Positions 44,886 through 57,983 of a DNA stretch of 64,000 bases are shown here, in pieces. Under the pieces are notes generated by a model that did not search any database, was not told the DNA's origin, and worked only from the letters and a program-made list of their open reading frames with translations. Origin of the DNA: Mustela lutreola (lineage: Eukaryota > Chordata > Mammalia > Carnivora > Mustelidae); assembly GCF_030435805.1 (NCBI RefSeq), contig NC_081305.1, positions 50,440,001 through 50,504,000 on the forward strand. The letters are read 5' to 3'. Positions within the stretch are counted from its first letter, which is position 1. Every line of letters starts with the position of its first letter. The position numbers and the translations under genes are program-made.

Positions 44886-46692
44886 AAACAATGTTTATTC
44901 TTCTGATCCAAGAGCATGGAATGGTCTTCCATCATTTTGTGTCTTCTTCAATTTCTTTCATGAGTGTCCTGTAGTTCCTCAAATACAGATTCTTTACCTC
45001 TTTGGTTAGGTTTATTCCCAGGTATCTTATGGTTCTTGGTAAGATAGTAAATAGTAAATAGAATCGATTCTCTAATTTCCCTTTCTGTATTTTCATTGTT
45101 AGTATATAAGAAGGCCACTGATTTTTGTACATTGACTTTGTATCCTGCCACGTTGCTGAATTGCGGTATGAGTTCTAGTAGTTTGGGAGTGGAGTCTTTT
45201 GGGTTTTCCATATAAAGAATCATGTCATCTGTGAAGAGAGAGAGTTTGACTTCTTCATTGCCAATCTGGATACCTTTTATTTATCTTTGTTGTCTGATTG
45301 CTGTTGCTAGGACTTCTAATACTATGTTGAACAAGAGTGGTGAGAGTGGGCATCCTTGTCTTGTTCCTGATCTCAATGGGAAGGCTGCAAGCTTTTTCCC
45401 ATTGAGGATGATATTTGCTGTGTGTCTTTCATAGATAGTTTTGATGAAGTTCAGGTATGCTCCCTTTATCCCTATACTTTGAAGTGTTTTAATCAGGAAC
45501 GGATGCTGGATTTTGTCAAATGCTTTTTCTGCATCAATTGAGAGGACCATGTGGTTCTTCCTCTTCTCATATTAATTTGTTCTATCACATTGATTGATTT
45601 GCAAATGTTGTACCATCCTTGGAGCCCAGGGATGAATCCCACCTGGTCATGGTGGATTATCTTTTTAATGTGATGTTGGATCCTGTTTGCTAGGATCTTG
45701 TGGAGAATCTTAGCATCCATATTCATCAGTGATATTGGTCTGAAACTCTCCTTTTTGGTAGGGTCTTTGCCTGGTTTGGGGATCAGGGTAATGCTGGCTT
45801 CAGAGAAAGAGTCTGGAAGTTTTCCTTCTGCTTCAATTTTTTGAAACAGCTTCAGGAAAATAGGTGTTATTTCTTCTTTGAAAGTTTGGTAGAATTCCCC
45901 AGGGAATCCGTCAGGTCCTGGGCTCTTGTTTTTAGGGAGGTTTTTGATCACTGCTTCAATCTCATTACTAGATATTGGTCTATTCAGGTTGTCAGTTTCT
46001 TCCTGGTTCAATTTTGGGATTTATAGTTTTCCAGGAATGCATCCATTTCATCTAGATTGCTTAGCTTATTGGCATATAACTGTTGATAATAACTTCTGAT
46101 GATTGTTTCTACTTCCTTGGTGTTAGTTGTGATCTCTCCCTTTTCATTCATAGTTTTATGAATTTGGGCTTTCTCTCTTTTCTTTTCCATTAGTGTAGCC
46201 AATAGTTTATCGATCTTATTGATTCTTTCAAAAAACCAGCTTCTAGTTTCACTGATATATTCTACTGTATCTCTGGTTTCTACCTCATTGATCTCAGCTC
46301 TAATCTTGATTATTTCCCTTCTTAGAAGGGAAGAACTTGATTCTCCAGTTCTTTAAGGTGTAGAGACAGCTGCGGTGTTCTGGATTTTTCAATTTTTTTG
46401 AGAGAGGCTTGGATGGCTATGTATTTCCCCCTTAGGACGGCTTTTGCTGTATCCCATAGGTTTTGAACCGAAGTGTCTTCATTCTCATGGTTTCCATGAA
46501 TTGTTTCAGTTCTCCTTTGATCTCCTGGTTGATCCAAGAATTCTTAAGCAAGGTGGTCTTTAGCTTCCAGGCGTTTGAGTTCCTTTGGAAGTTTTCCTTG
46601 TGATGGAGCTCCAGTTTCAAGGCATTGTGATCTGAGAATATGCAGGGAATAATCTCAGTCTTTTGGTATCAATTGAGTCCTGATTTGTCCCC

Positions 46693-47194
46693 CAACTTTC
46701 CTAAGATAAAGGGGGATTAGAAATTGGTTTACCGGGGCGCCTGGGTGGCTCAGTGGGTTAAGCCGCTGCCTTCGGCTCAGGTCATGATCTCAGGGTCCTG
46801 GGATCGAGTCCCGCATCGGGCTCTCTGCTCAGCAGGGAGCCTGCTTCCTTCTCTCTCTCTCTGCCTGCCTCTCAGTGTACTTGTAATTTCTCTCTGTCAA
46901 ATAAATAAATAAAATCTTTAAAAAAAAAAAAAAAGAAATTGGTTTACCTATAGGGATAGTATTGATTGGGGAAAGGGGTTTACTTTGAAGTTTAACTCTA
47001 TATGAATATTAGAAAATAAAAATAAAAAGGAATAAACTAGACTAAACTAAACTAAAATTTTAAAAAAATCAAAAAATAGAAATGCAAAAGAAAAACACAG
47101 GTGTATGTATCAAAAAGTTCAGGTTGGAAGGTTATTATGGAATTTGATATACTGGACATCTCACTGTGATGGTAAATAGGTTAAAAAATTATCT
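46693..47194 (+). repeat. Copy of L1 5' UTR segment embedded in ORF2
   Basis: After removal of the SINE and one target-site copy (215 nt), this stretch is 287 nt and almost identical to 49348-49634, which lies upstream of ORF1 in the same element and in the same orientation. It starts 'caactttcctaagataaag' and ends 'ttaaaaaattatct'. It replaces about 20 bases of ORF2 expected just after the SSAHGTFS motif of the endonuclease domain. A/T palindromic repeats of 'aagataaaaat' follow at 47195-47265. Confidence 0.9.
46734..46933 (+). mobile_element. Can-SINE with 15-bp duplication and an in-window empty site
   Basis: Complete plus-strand SINE with a perfect 15-bp duplication, agaaattggtttacc, at 46719-46733 and 46934-46948. 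The paralogous copy at 49374-49388 shows the unoccupied site, which verifies the borders base by base. Confidence 0.95.
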
Positions 47195-49347
47195 TTTTTA
47201 AGATAAAAATTATCTTTTTTATCTTATCTTTATTTTTTATCTTTTAAGATAAAAATATTTTTTAATAACCTTTTGAGAAGGTTCCATGTGCACTTGAGAA
47301 GAATGAGTATTCTGTTGTTTTAGGGTGGAATGTTCGGTATATATCTATGAGGTCCATCTGGCCCAATGTGTCATTCAATGCTCTTGTTTCTTTATTAATT
47401 TTCTGCTGCGGTGATCTGTCTATTTCTGAGAGAGGCGTGTTAAGATCTCCTACTATTAATGTATTCATATCGATATGATTCTTTATCTTGATTAACAGTT
47501 TTCTTATGTAATTGGCTGCTCCCATATTGGGGGCATAGATACTTACAATTGTTAGATCATCTTGGTGGAGAGTCCCTTTAAGAATGATGTAGTGTCCTTC
47601 TGTATCTCTGGTCTTTAGTTTAAAATCTAATTTATCTGATATGAGAATTGCTACCCCAGCCTTCTTTTGAGGCCCATTGGCATGAAAGATGCTTCTCCAT
47701 CCCTTCACTTTCTGTCTGGTTGTATCTTTAGGTTCAAAATGGGTCTCATGTAGACAACATATGGATGGGTCCTGTCGTTTTATCCAATCTGCAACCCTAT
47801 GCCGTTTTATGGGCGCATTTAGGCCATTCACATTGAGACTGATTATTGATAGATACGTTTTTATTGACATCGTGTTACCTTTGAAGTCTTTCTTTCTGTA
47901 GATTGTCTCTATATTTCTGTTCAATGCTATTCTTAGGATTTTTTCTCTTTTATAGAACCCCCCTTAATATTTCCTGCAGTGTCGGCTTGGTGGTTGCATA
48001 GTCTTTTAAGCCTTGCCAGTCTTGGAAACTCTTTAACTCTCCATCCATTTTGAATGTCAGTCTTGCTGCATAAAGTATTCTTGGCTGCATGTTTTTCTCA
48101 TTTAGTGCCTTGAATATATCTTGCCAGCCCTTTGGCATGCCAGGTCTCTGTGGACAGGTCTGACATTATTCTGATGGGCTTTCCTCTGTAAGTACGGAGC
48201 CTCTTTGTCCTAGCAGCTTTCAAGAGATTATACCTACAATTATGATTCCTCAATTTGACTATCAGGTGTCGTGATGTTTTTTTGGAATGTATAATCTTGG
48301 GTGGAGACCTTTCAGTCTCTAGTACATGAACACTGTTCCATTCAAAGATTGGGAAAATTTTCATGAAGAACTTGTTCCACTATATCTTCTAGACTTCTTT
48401 CTTTCTCCTCCCCTTCAGGGATTCCAATAATTCTGACATTGGAACGCTTCATGGCATCATTTATTTCCCTGATTCTGTTTTCGTGGTTTCTAAGCTGTTT
48501 CTTCCAGGCTTCCTCCTGATCCTTTCTCTCTGTTTGTCCTCCAGATCACTAATTCTATCTTCTGTCTCAGTTACCCTAGCTTTGAGAGAATTTAGATTAG
48601 ATTGGACTCATTGAGAGCACTGTGAAGCTCATCCCTGGTAGTTTTCAGCTCAGCTCTAACATTGTGAACATCCTGTCTGGTCGCTTTCAGTTCGGCCCTA
48701 ATCAATTCCGTTTGGTCATCCATGGCTTTCTCCAACCTAGCTATTGCCTGGATATTTGTTAGCCTGAATTCTCTTTCCGACATATTGTCTATGTTGATAG
48801 CTATTAGCTCTGTTGCTGAAGGTCCATCCTCTGTATTTTTCTTCTGTTGGGCATTCCTCCTCCTAGTCATTTTGGTGAGAGATGACTGAACATATGTAGC
48901 TGGATGTATCAACCGTGGTGCAGTCAAGGTGCACCCTGGAACACTTCTGAGCAATCAGGATTCCCCACCCATATGAGAGACAAAAGAAAAGAAAAAGAAA
49001 AAAAGAAGAGAGAGAGAGACAGGAAAGAAAGGGAAGATCAAAGAGAAGGTTCAGCCCAAATGGGCCCCAAGGTAAGATTTAGGAAGTATACAATCAAAGA
49101 CAGACAAACACAAAGACTAATAAAAGTATATGACAAGAGGAAAAAAATATATATATATGCAAATAAAGGAAGAACCTCATCAAAAAGAACCCCAAGTATA
49201 AGATTTATATACTATCAGGACAAACACAAAAACACAGAAACACTGGCGGAAGAAAAAGATGGATGAGTGGTAATAAATTCTCAGTGTGGGTGAGGAAGTT
49301 TGTTTTGATTCCTCCTGGATGTATCTTGATATCTTTGTTAAATGACT

Positions 49348-49634
49348 CAACTTTCCTAAGATAAAGGGGGATTAGAAATTGGTTTACCTATAGGGATAGT
49401 ATTGATTGGGGAAAGGGGTTTACTTTGAAGTTTAACTCTATATGAATATTAGAAAATAAAAATAAAAAGGAATAAACTAGACTAAACTAAACTAAAATTT
49501 TAAAAAAATCAAAAAATAGAAATGCAAAAGAAAAACACAGGTGTATGTATCAAAAAGTTCAGTTTAGAAGGTTATTATGGAATTTGATATACTGGACATC
49601 TCACTGTGATGGTAAATAAGTTAAAAAATTATCT
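49348..49634 (+). repeat. L1 5' UTR segment, SINE-free copy
   Basis: The 287-nt partner of 46693-47194, at its native place between the L1 5' end and ORF1. It contains the intact empty site of the SINE. Confidence 0.9.
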
Positions 49635-51420
49635 ATTAAAAAAAAAACAGAATAGTGGGAACGAGTTAAAAATAAAAGTTGTCCTATGAAGTAGTGGTGG
49701 TTGTTCTCTTGTAGTCTTCTTCTTTTTTTTTTTTTTTTCTCCTTTCTTGGTTTGTTTTTTGGGGCAGGGGACTGCCACGTGGGTTTTCATTCAATGAGGT
49801 TCCCTGAGTTAAGTCCCCCTGCCCCCCCTCAAGGAGGTGGGCTCTAAGGAAACTGGTTTTTTTCAGGCTTTTGTTCTCTGGTGGTTTTTATGTCTGTTCA
49901 TTTTTTTTTTCTCTCACCTTGACCGCTTTTGATGGTTTTTGTAGTTTTAGAGGAAAACAAACTGCATCCTGGCCTCCCTCTCAGACAGAAGCCTCAGTCT
50001 GGCTGCAGAGCCCAAATAAGTTCCCAATTGGCCGCTGGCAGAGCAGGTTCCAAGTCGCGATCCCTGGGGACACAGGATCTTTTGCTTGTACCCAAAACTG
50101 CGGCCGTGGCAGCTGTCTGGGCAGCTCCAGACCACCAGAGAGGTTCCAAGCAGTGATCGCACACTGAGATTTTCCCACTGGCCCAGGCTGGGAGTGCCTG
50201 GTCTTTCCAGGTCTAAAAGCGCCCAGCTTGCGCGCACCAATTTCAGGGGAGACTGTGGGTCGCGCACGCTTTTCAGGCTCTGAGAATGGGGCGCAGGTCC
50301 AAAAGCACCAGGCTGGGCCTTCGGGCACCTCTTTCAGGGGAGAATTTGGGGCACACATCTTGGGCTCTGAAATAAAGGCGTGGGTCACAGAGCACCAGCC
50401 GGGCCTTTGTGTACCTCTTTCAGGGGAGAATGAGGGGCACATGCATCTCAGGCTGTATAGCAAGGCTTGGGCATTCTGTCCTCTGGTGAGGCACCCAGCC
50501 CCTCACAGGAGCCAGACCCCATGCGTTCTCAGGCACACTGGCGGCTTAGGAACCAAGACCTGGTTTCTCCGCTGCACTCTCTCTAGCTCAGCACCAGGGG
50601 AGGCTGTCCTGGGACCGGGGACTTAAGCCCCTGTCACTAGCTGCCCCATCCCCACAATCCCCCCCCCCCGCATTTTTTTGCTCTTTTGAAGTGCTTTCAA
50701 CCAGTCTCCAAGTTAATGCTGGTCCCCAGACGCAGGGCACTCTTGCTCCTATTACGGGGCTCCTATTACGGGTATTACTTTCCAACCAGTCACCTCTGGT
50801 GGCTCCCTCCCCCTTTTGTTTATCTTCCGATATCAGTCCACTGTTCCCACTCCACTTTACCTGCCCACTGGCGTCTTCTGCCCCTGTACAGATCCAGACG
50901 TGTATAATTCTGAACTCAGGCTGATTTCATGGGTGATCGGAGTTCTGTGGTTGGTAATCAGCTCACTTTAGGGTACAGATTTAAAAGGCGCCTCCTCTTA
51001 CTTCCCTGCCATCTTATCCCCCCGCTCTTTATTCTTTTTTACTTTATTTTAGGTTTTTTTAAATTAACATATAATGTAGTATTTGCTTTGGGGTACAGGT
51101 CTGTGAATCACCAATCTTACACATTTCACAGCACTCACCATAGCACATACCCTTCCCAATGTCTATAACCCAGCCACCCTATCCCTCCCACTCCCCAGCA
51201 AATCTCAGTTTGTTACTTGAGATTAAGAGTCTCTTATGGTTTGTCTCCCTACCCTGTCCCATCTTGCTTCATTTTCCCCTCCCTACCCCCGATGACCCTC
51301 TGCCCTGCTCTCAAATTCTTCATATCAGAGTACATATGATAATTGTCTTTCTCTGATTGACACATTTTGCTTACCATAATACCCTCTAGATCCATCCATG
51401 TCATTGCTAATGGCAAGAAT

Positions 51421-51434
51421 GGGGGGGGGGGGGG
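51421..51434 (+). repeat. Homopolymer G run (14 bases)
   Basis: Pure G-tract within the 3' part of L1 element 2. Confidence 0.7.
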
Positions 51435-52913
51435 TTGATGGCTGTATAGTATTGCATTGTGTATATACACCACATCTTCTTTATTGGTTCATCTTTTGAT
51501 GGACAGCTAGGTTCTTTCCATAGTTCAGCTCTTGTGGACATTGCTGCTATAAACATTCAGGGACACATGCCCCTTCAGATCACTTCATTTGTATCTTTAG
51601 GGTAAATACCCAGCAGTGCGATTGCTGGGTGGTAGGGTAGCTCTGTTTTCAACTTTTGTGGTACTTCTATACTGTTTTCCAGAGTGGCTGCACCAACTTG
51701 CATGCATTCCCACCAACAGTGTAGGAGAGTTCTCCTTTCTCCGCATCCTCACCGACATTTGTCCTTTCCTGGCTTGTTAATTTAAGCCATTCTGACTGGT
51801 GTGAGGTGGTATCTTATTGTGGTTTAATTTGTATTTCCCTGATGCCGAGTGATGTGGAGCACTTTTTCATGTGTCTATTGGCCATCTGGATGTCTTCTTT
51901 GCCAAAATGTCTGTTCATGTCTTCTGCTCATTTCTTGATTGGATTCTTTGTTCTTTGGGTGTTGAGTTTAATACGTTCTTTGTAGATTTTGGACAATAGC
52001 CCTTTATCTGATATGTCATTTGCAAATATCTTTTCCCATTCTTTCAGTTGTCTTTTTGTTTTGTTGACTCTTTCCTTTGCTGTGCAAAAGCTTTTGATCT
52101 TGATGAAATCCCAATAGTTCACTTTTGCCCTTGCTTCCCTTGCTTCTGGTGATGTTTCTAGGAAGAAGTTGCTGCAGCTGAGGTTGAAGAGGTTGCCACC
52201 TGTGTTCTTCTCAAGAGTTTTGATGGATTCCTGTCTCACACTGAGGACTTTCATCCATTTTGAGTCTATTTTTGTGTGTGGTGAAAGGAAATGATCCAGT
52301 TTCATTCTTCTGCATGTGGCTGTCCAATTTTCCCAACACAATTTGCTGAAGAAACTGTCTTTTTTCCATTGGACATTCTTTCCTGCTTTGTCGAAGATTA
52401 GTTAACCATAGAGTTGAGGGTCCATTTCTGGGCTCTCTATTCTGTTCCATTGATGTATGTGTCTGTTGTTGTGCCAGTACCTTATTGTCTTGATGATTAC
52501 CCCTTTGATGATTAGTTTGAAGTCTTGAATTGTGATGCTGCCAACTTTGGTTTTCTTTTTCAACATTCCTCTGGCTACCCAGGGTCCTTTCTGGTTCCAT
52601 ATAAATTTTACGATTATTTGATCCATTTATTTGAAAAAAATGATGGTTTTGGTAAGGATTGCATTAAATGTATAGATTAAGTAGCATAGACATTTTCACC
52701 ATATTTCTTCTTCCAATGCATGAGCATGGAACATTTTTCCTTTTTTTTTTTTTTTTTTTTGCATCTACCTCTGTTTCTTTCCTGAGTCCTTTATAGTTTT
52801 CTGAGTACAGAGTCTTTGACTCTTTGCTTAGGTTTATTCCTAGGTATCTTGCTGTTTTGGGTGCAATTATAAATGCAATCAACTCCTTAATCTCTCTTTC
52901 TTTTGTCTTGCAG

Positions 52914-52990
52914 TTATATATATGCTGTTATATAGGCTATATATATATATATATATGTTGTTATATAGAAATGCAACTGATATATATATT

Positions 52991-53029
<39 letters not shown>

Positions 53030-53050
53030 GCTGTTATATAGAAATTCAAC
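52914..53050 (+). repeat. AT dinucleotide / minisatellite expansion inside L1 element 2
   Basis: Three copies of a unit close to 'atgctgttatatagaaatgc' are separated by pure (at)n. The expansion lies in ORF2 and is specific to this copy. Confidence 0.75.
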
Positions 53051-56000
53051 TGATTTCTGTGCATTGATTTTATATCCTGACACTTTACTGAATTCATGTA
53101 TGAGTTCTAGCTGTTTTAGAACGGAGTCTTTTGGGGTTTTTTCATAAAATATATCATCTGCAAAGAGTGAGAGTTTGACTTCTTCTTTGCTGATTTGGAT
53201 GGCATTTATTTCTTTTTGTTACCTGATTGCTGAGGCTAGGACTTCTAGTATTATGTTGAATAGCAGTGGTGACAGTGGACAGCCCTGCTGTGTTCCTGAC
53301 CTTAGGGGAAAAGCTCTCAGTTTTTTTCCCATTGAGATTGATATACTCTGTGGTTTTTCATAGATGGCTTGATGATATTGAGGTATGTACCCTCTGTCCC
53401 TACACTGTGAAGAGTTTTGATCAGGAAGGGATGCTATATGTTGTCAGATGATTTTTCAGCATCTATTGAGAGTATGGTTCTTGTCCTTTCTTTTATTAAT
53501 GTATCACATTGTATTGATACATTGTATCAATGTATCACATTGATTAATTTGTGGATGTTGAACCAACCCCACAGTCCAAGAATAAATCCGCCTTTGTCAT
53601 GGTGATTAATCCTTTTAATGTACTGTTGAATCCTATTGGCTAGTATTTTGGTGAGAATTTTTGCATTTATGTTCATCAAGGATATTGTTCTGTAAGTCTC
53701 CTTTTTGATGGAGTCTTTGTCTGAATTTGGGCTCAAGGTAATCCTGGCCTTTTAAAATGAGGTTGGAATTTTACCTTCCATTTCTATTTTTTGGAACAAT
53801 TTCAGGAGAATAGGTATTAATTCTTCTTAAAATGTTTGGTAGAATCCCCCTGGGAAGTGTCTGGCCCTAGGCTCTTGTTTCTTGGGAGACTTTTGGTGAC
53901 TGCTTCAATCTCCTTACTGGTTAGGGGTCTGATCATGTTTTCTATTTCTTCCTCGTTCAGATTTGGGAGTTTATATGTCTCTAGGAATGCATCCATTTCT
54001 TCCAGATTGTCAAATTTGCTGGCATATAGGTGCTCATAATATGTTCTTATAATTGTTTGTGTTTCTTTGGTGTTGGTGGTGATCTCTCCTCTTTTATTCA
54101 TGATTTTATTAATTTGGGTCCTTTCTCTTTTCTTTTTGATAAGTCTGGCCAGGGGTTTATCAATCTTATTAATTCTTTCAAAGAACCAACTCCTAGTTTT
54201 GGTGAATTGTTCTACTGTTCTTTTAGTTTATTTTTCATTGATTTCTGCTCTGATCTTTATTATTTCTCTTTTCCTGCTGGATATAGGCTCTCATTGCTGT
54301 TCTGTCCCCAGCTCCTTTAGGTGTGGGGTTAGGTTGTGTACTTAAGACCTTTCTTGTTTCTTGTGAAAGGCTTGTATTGCTATACACTTTCTTCTCAGGA
54401 CCACCTTTGCTGTGTCCCAAAGATTTTGAATAGCTGTGTTTTCATTTTCATTTGTTTCCATGATTTTTCTTAATTCTTCCTTAATTTTCTGGTTGACCCA
54501 CTCATTCTTTAGTAGGATGCTCTTTACCATCTACATATTTGAGTTCTTTCCAACTTTAATCTTGTGGCTGAGTTCTAGTTTCAAAGCATTGTGGTCTAAA
54601 AATATGCAGGGAATGATCCCAGTCTTTTGGTATCAGTTCAGACATGATTTGTGACCCAGGATATGATCTGTTCTGGAGAATGTTCCATGTGCACTAGAGA
54701 AGAATGTGTATTCTGTTGCTCTGAGATGGGATGTTCTAAACATATCTGTGTTGTCCATCTGGTCCAGTGTGTCATTTATATAAAACCTTTATTTCCTTGT
54801 TGATCTTTTGCTTGAATGATCTGTCCATTTCAGTGAGGGGGTTTTAAAGTCCCCTACTCTTATTGTATTATTGTTGTTGTATTTCTTTAATTTTGTTAAA
54901 ATTGGTTTATATAATTGGCTGCTCCTATGTTGGGAGCATAGATATTTAAAATTGTTAGATCTTCTTGTTGGAGAGGTCCTTTAAGTATGATGCAGTGTCC
55001 TTCCTCATCTCTTATTATAGTCTTTTGATTGAAAATCTAATTTATCTGATAGAAGGATTGCCACCCCAGCTTTCTTTTGATGTCCATTAGCATGGTAAAT
55101 TGTTTATCACGCCCTCACTTTAAATCTGGAGGTGTCTTTGGGTCTAAACTGAATTTCTTACAGACAGCATATTGAGGGTCTTTTTTTAAATCCATTGATA
55201 CCCCGTGTCTTTTGATTGGGGCATTTAGCCCATTTACATTCAAGGTACCTATTGAAGGACATGAATTTAGTGCCATTGTTTTGCCTGTATGGTGACTGCT
55301 ACTGTATATTGTCTCTGTTCCTTTCTGATCTGTTACTTTTAGGATCCCTCTTTGCTTAGAGGACCCCTTTCAATATTTCCAGTAGAGCTGGTTTGGTGTT
55401 TGCAAATTCTTTTAGTTTTTGTTTGTCCTGGAAGCTTTTTATTTCTTCTCCCATTTTCAGTGAAAATCTAGCCAGATATAGTATTCTTGGCTGCATTTTG
55501 TCCTGTATACTGCTCTGATTATATCATGTCCATCCTTTCTGACCTGTCTGGTCTCTATGGGTAGGTGTGCTGCCAATCTATTATTTATATCATTGTATGT
55601 TACAGACCTCTTGTCTAGAGCTGCTTTCAGGATTTTCTCTTTGTCACTGAGACTTGTAAATTATCCTATTGTTAGATGATGGTGAGTTAACCTATTTTTA
55701 TTGATTTTGAGGGGGTTCTCTGTGCCTTCTGGATTTAGATACTTGTTCCCATTGCCAAACTAGGGAAATTCTCTGCTGTAATTTGCTCCAATATACCTTC
55801 TGCCTTTCTCTCTTTCTTCTTCTTCTTTGATCCCAATTATTCTAATATTGTTTCACCTTATGGTATCGCTTATCTCTTGAATTCTCCCCTTATGGTCTAG
55901 TAGATGTTTATCTCTCCTTTTCTCAGCTTCTTTATTCTCCATCATTTGGTCTTCTATATCACCAATTCTCTCTTCTGCTTCATTCATCCTAGCAGTAAGA

Positions 56001-56415
56001 GCATCCATTTTTTATTGTATTTCATGAATAGCTTTTAAAATTTCAACGTGGTTATATTTTAGTTCTTTTATTTCTCCAGAAAGAGATTTTATTTCTCCAG
56101 AAAGGAATTCTCTAGTATCTTCCTTGCTTTTTAAAGAAGCTAGCACCTTGATAATCATCATTCTGAACTCTAGTTCTAACATCTTACTACTGTCTGTATG
56201 GATTAGGTCCCTAGCCATTGGTACTGCGTCTTGTTCTTCCTTTATTTCTTTTTTAGATGAATTTTTCCAATTTGTCATTTTATCCAGAGAATAATAGATG
56301 AATGAGAGAACAAAATGCTAAGGGGGTAGCAAGCACCCCAAGAAAAGCATACACTAACCAAATCAGAAGAGACTCAAAAGCCAGGGGTAGAGGAAAGGAG
56401 GGGGGAAAAAACGTG

Positions 56416-56417
<2 letters not shown>

Positions 56418-56454
<37 letters not shown>
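56418..56454 (+). repeat. (GT)n microsatellite
   Basis: About 18 perfect gt units within the 5' part of L1 element 2. Confidence 0.85.
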
Positions 56455-56457
<3 letters not shown>

Positions 56458-57983
56458 CTGGTGAATAGAACAGAGCCACACACTTTATTTTGGGTGTATT
56501 TTGGTCTGTTAGAAGAAACTGCTTCCCAGAATATTAAAGAAAAAAAAAACTTACACTTATACAAAAATAAGCACAATGAAGGGATGGAATATGACTGGAA
56601 AGATGAAAATTTTAAAAGAGTCTAAAAAAAGAATTAATAAGATAAGAAATTGGTTGGAAAAAGGGGAAAAAAAGAGGAAAGAGACTGGAGGCTACAACAA
56701 AGCCATGTTCTAAATTTAGGGTATATTTTGATCTGTTGGAAGAAACTCTATCCCAAAATTTTAAAGAAAGATAAATCTATGTGTATACAAAAAATACATA
56801 CAATGAAGGGATAGAACATGACTATAACAATGAAATTTTTAAATGGTTTTTAAAGAACTATTATAAAATAAAATAGTTAAAAGAGGAAAGAGGAAATTTT
56901 TAAAAAATAGAATAAGAAAAAAATAAAATTATAAAAATTTAACTTTGAAAGACTAAAGAATCAAGGGAGAAAAGCCATGAATTCTTTGTTGTTTTCCCCT
57001 AGCTTCGTAGTTCCACAGTTCTCATTCATCAGTGAACTCGGTCTTGGCTGGGTGTCCTTGCTGATCTTCTGTGGGAGGGGCCTGCTGTGGTGATTCTCAA
57101 ATATCTTTGCCCAACGCAGAGTTGCACTGCCCTTGCCAACAGCCAGGCTAAGCAATCTGCTTGGGTTCATTTTTCAGAGCTTTTTTCTCTGAACACTTTC
57201 CTTAGAGCTCTGGAGGACAGGAATGAAAATGGCAGCCTCCCAATCTCCAGCCCAGAGGAGGTGAGAGTTGGCCCCTCTTCTCACTGTGCGCATGGAGAAA
57301 AGCCATCAATCCCTCCCATCTCCCTGGTCTCCAGCCTGGCCAGGCTTGAAGCTCACCCAGCCTGTGACCAAGCATTTCTATCTCTGGGGCACAGCCCTCT
57401 ATGGTCTCCAAACCCAGCTGTTTCCTGCTACTCATTCCTGTGCTTCTCCTCCCCGAAGAAGGAGGGGTATCCCTGGATCTGCCACATGTGGGGTCCCTGC
57501 TTGAAGATCATGGTTTAAGGTAATCCCAAGCTGAGCGCCCCTCCTCAGCTCGGTCTCTGCCACAGGTTTCTCCCCTCCAATACCTGGGGGCTCTGCCACA
57601 CTCAGACACCACAGGTCTTTTTGTGACCCCACGGGTCCTGAGCCACACTGTCCTCGCAAGGACTCCACCCACCCCACACCCTGTTTAACCTCTGGAGCAA
57701 CGGCCCTCAGTGGAACAGACTTCTACAAGTTTGGATTTTGTGCTCCGCTGCTCTGTTCCCTGCAGTGTATCTTCCTCTCACCTCAGATTCACTTCCTGGC
57801 ATGTCCTACCTTGCAGAAAGTGGTCGCTTTTCTGTTCCTAGAATTGCTGCTCTTCTCTTTGATCTACTGTTGAGTTTGTAGGTGTTCAGAAGGTTCGATA
57901 GCTATCTGGCTTGACTCCTGGGACCCAATATTTAGATCTCCTACTCCTCCACCATCTTGCTCCTCCCCTATTTCTTTATACTT

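Larger units (their letters stand above)
43038..51023 (-). mobile_element. L1 element 1 (inner, younger, nearly full length, inactive)
   Basis: Minus-strand LINE-1. The 5' end is marked by the reverse of 'gggggataagatggcaggg' at 51005-51023. A GC-rich 5' UTR follows, then ORF1 from about 48870 (MTRRRNAQQKKNTEDGPS) down to about 47950, and ORF2 from about 47867 (MSIKTYLSIISLNVNGLNAP). The endonuclease segment covers 47867-47262 (GDLNTPLSEIDRS), reverse transcriptase about 46011-44948 ([21 protein letters not shown]), and the C-terminal part 44668-43347. The 3' UTR is G-rich. ORF2 is spread over several frames, is interrupted by two SINEs (44684 and 46734), and carries a 287-nt copy of the element's own 5' UTR. 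The catalytic motif reads FTDD rather than FADD. It cannot encode working ORF2p. The 3' end matches the truncated copy at 22.8-23.2 kb, so this family was once active in the lineage. Confidence 0.9.
51024..57968 (-). mobile_element. L1 element 2 (outer, older, nearly full length, inactive)
   Basis: Minus-strand LINE-1 of another family. Its 5' end reads 'ggggaggagcaagatggtgg' in reverse at 57968. A long 5' UTR with a GC-rich part follows (57.0-57.9 kb), then ORF1 remnants around 56.3-55.4 kb, ORF2 from about 55.3 to 51.4 kb, and a 3' UTR whose reverse also occurs at 31.3 kb. Reverse transcriptase pieces are recognisable ([20 protein letters not shown] at 53.6-53.7 kb; the FADD motif near 53.16 kb is kept). 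Coding frames are cut into many short pieces by stops and frameshifts, more than in element 1, so it is older and dead. Confidence 0.88.
43023..57983 (-). repeat. Nested L1 block bounded by one 15-bp target-site duplication
   Basis: The 15-mer tatttctttatactt occurs at 43023-43037 and again at 57969-57983, exactly outside the 3' tail of the inner L1 and the 5' end of the outer L1. The simplest reading is that the L1 at 51-58 kb inserted first, and the L1 at 43-51 kb then inserted into its A-rich tail. The block lies between the LILR pseudogene and the transmembrane exon at 59690. Confidence 0.75.

Noticed and set aside
47262-47924. A 220-codon open frame on the minus strand
   Set aside because: It is the L1 endonuclease segment, ending where the 5' UTR copy was inserted; annotated as part of the element.
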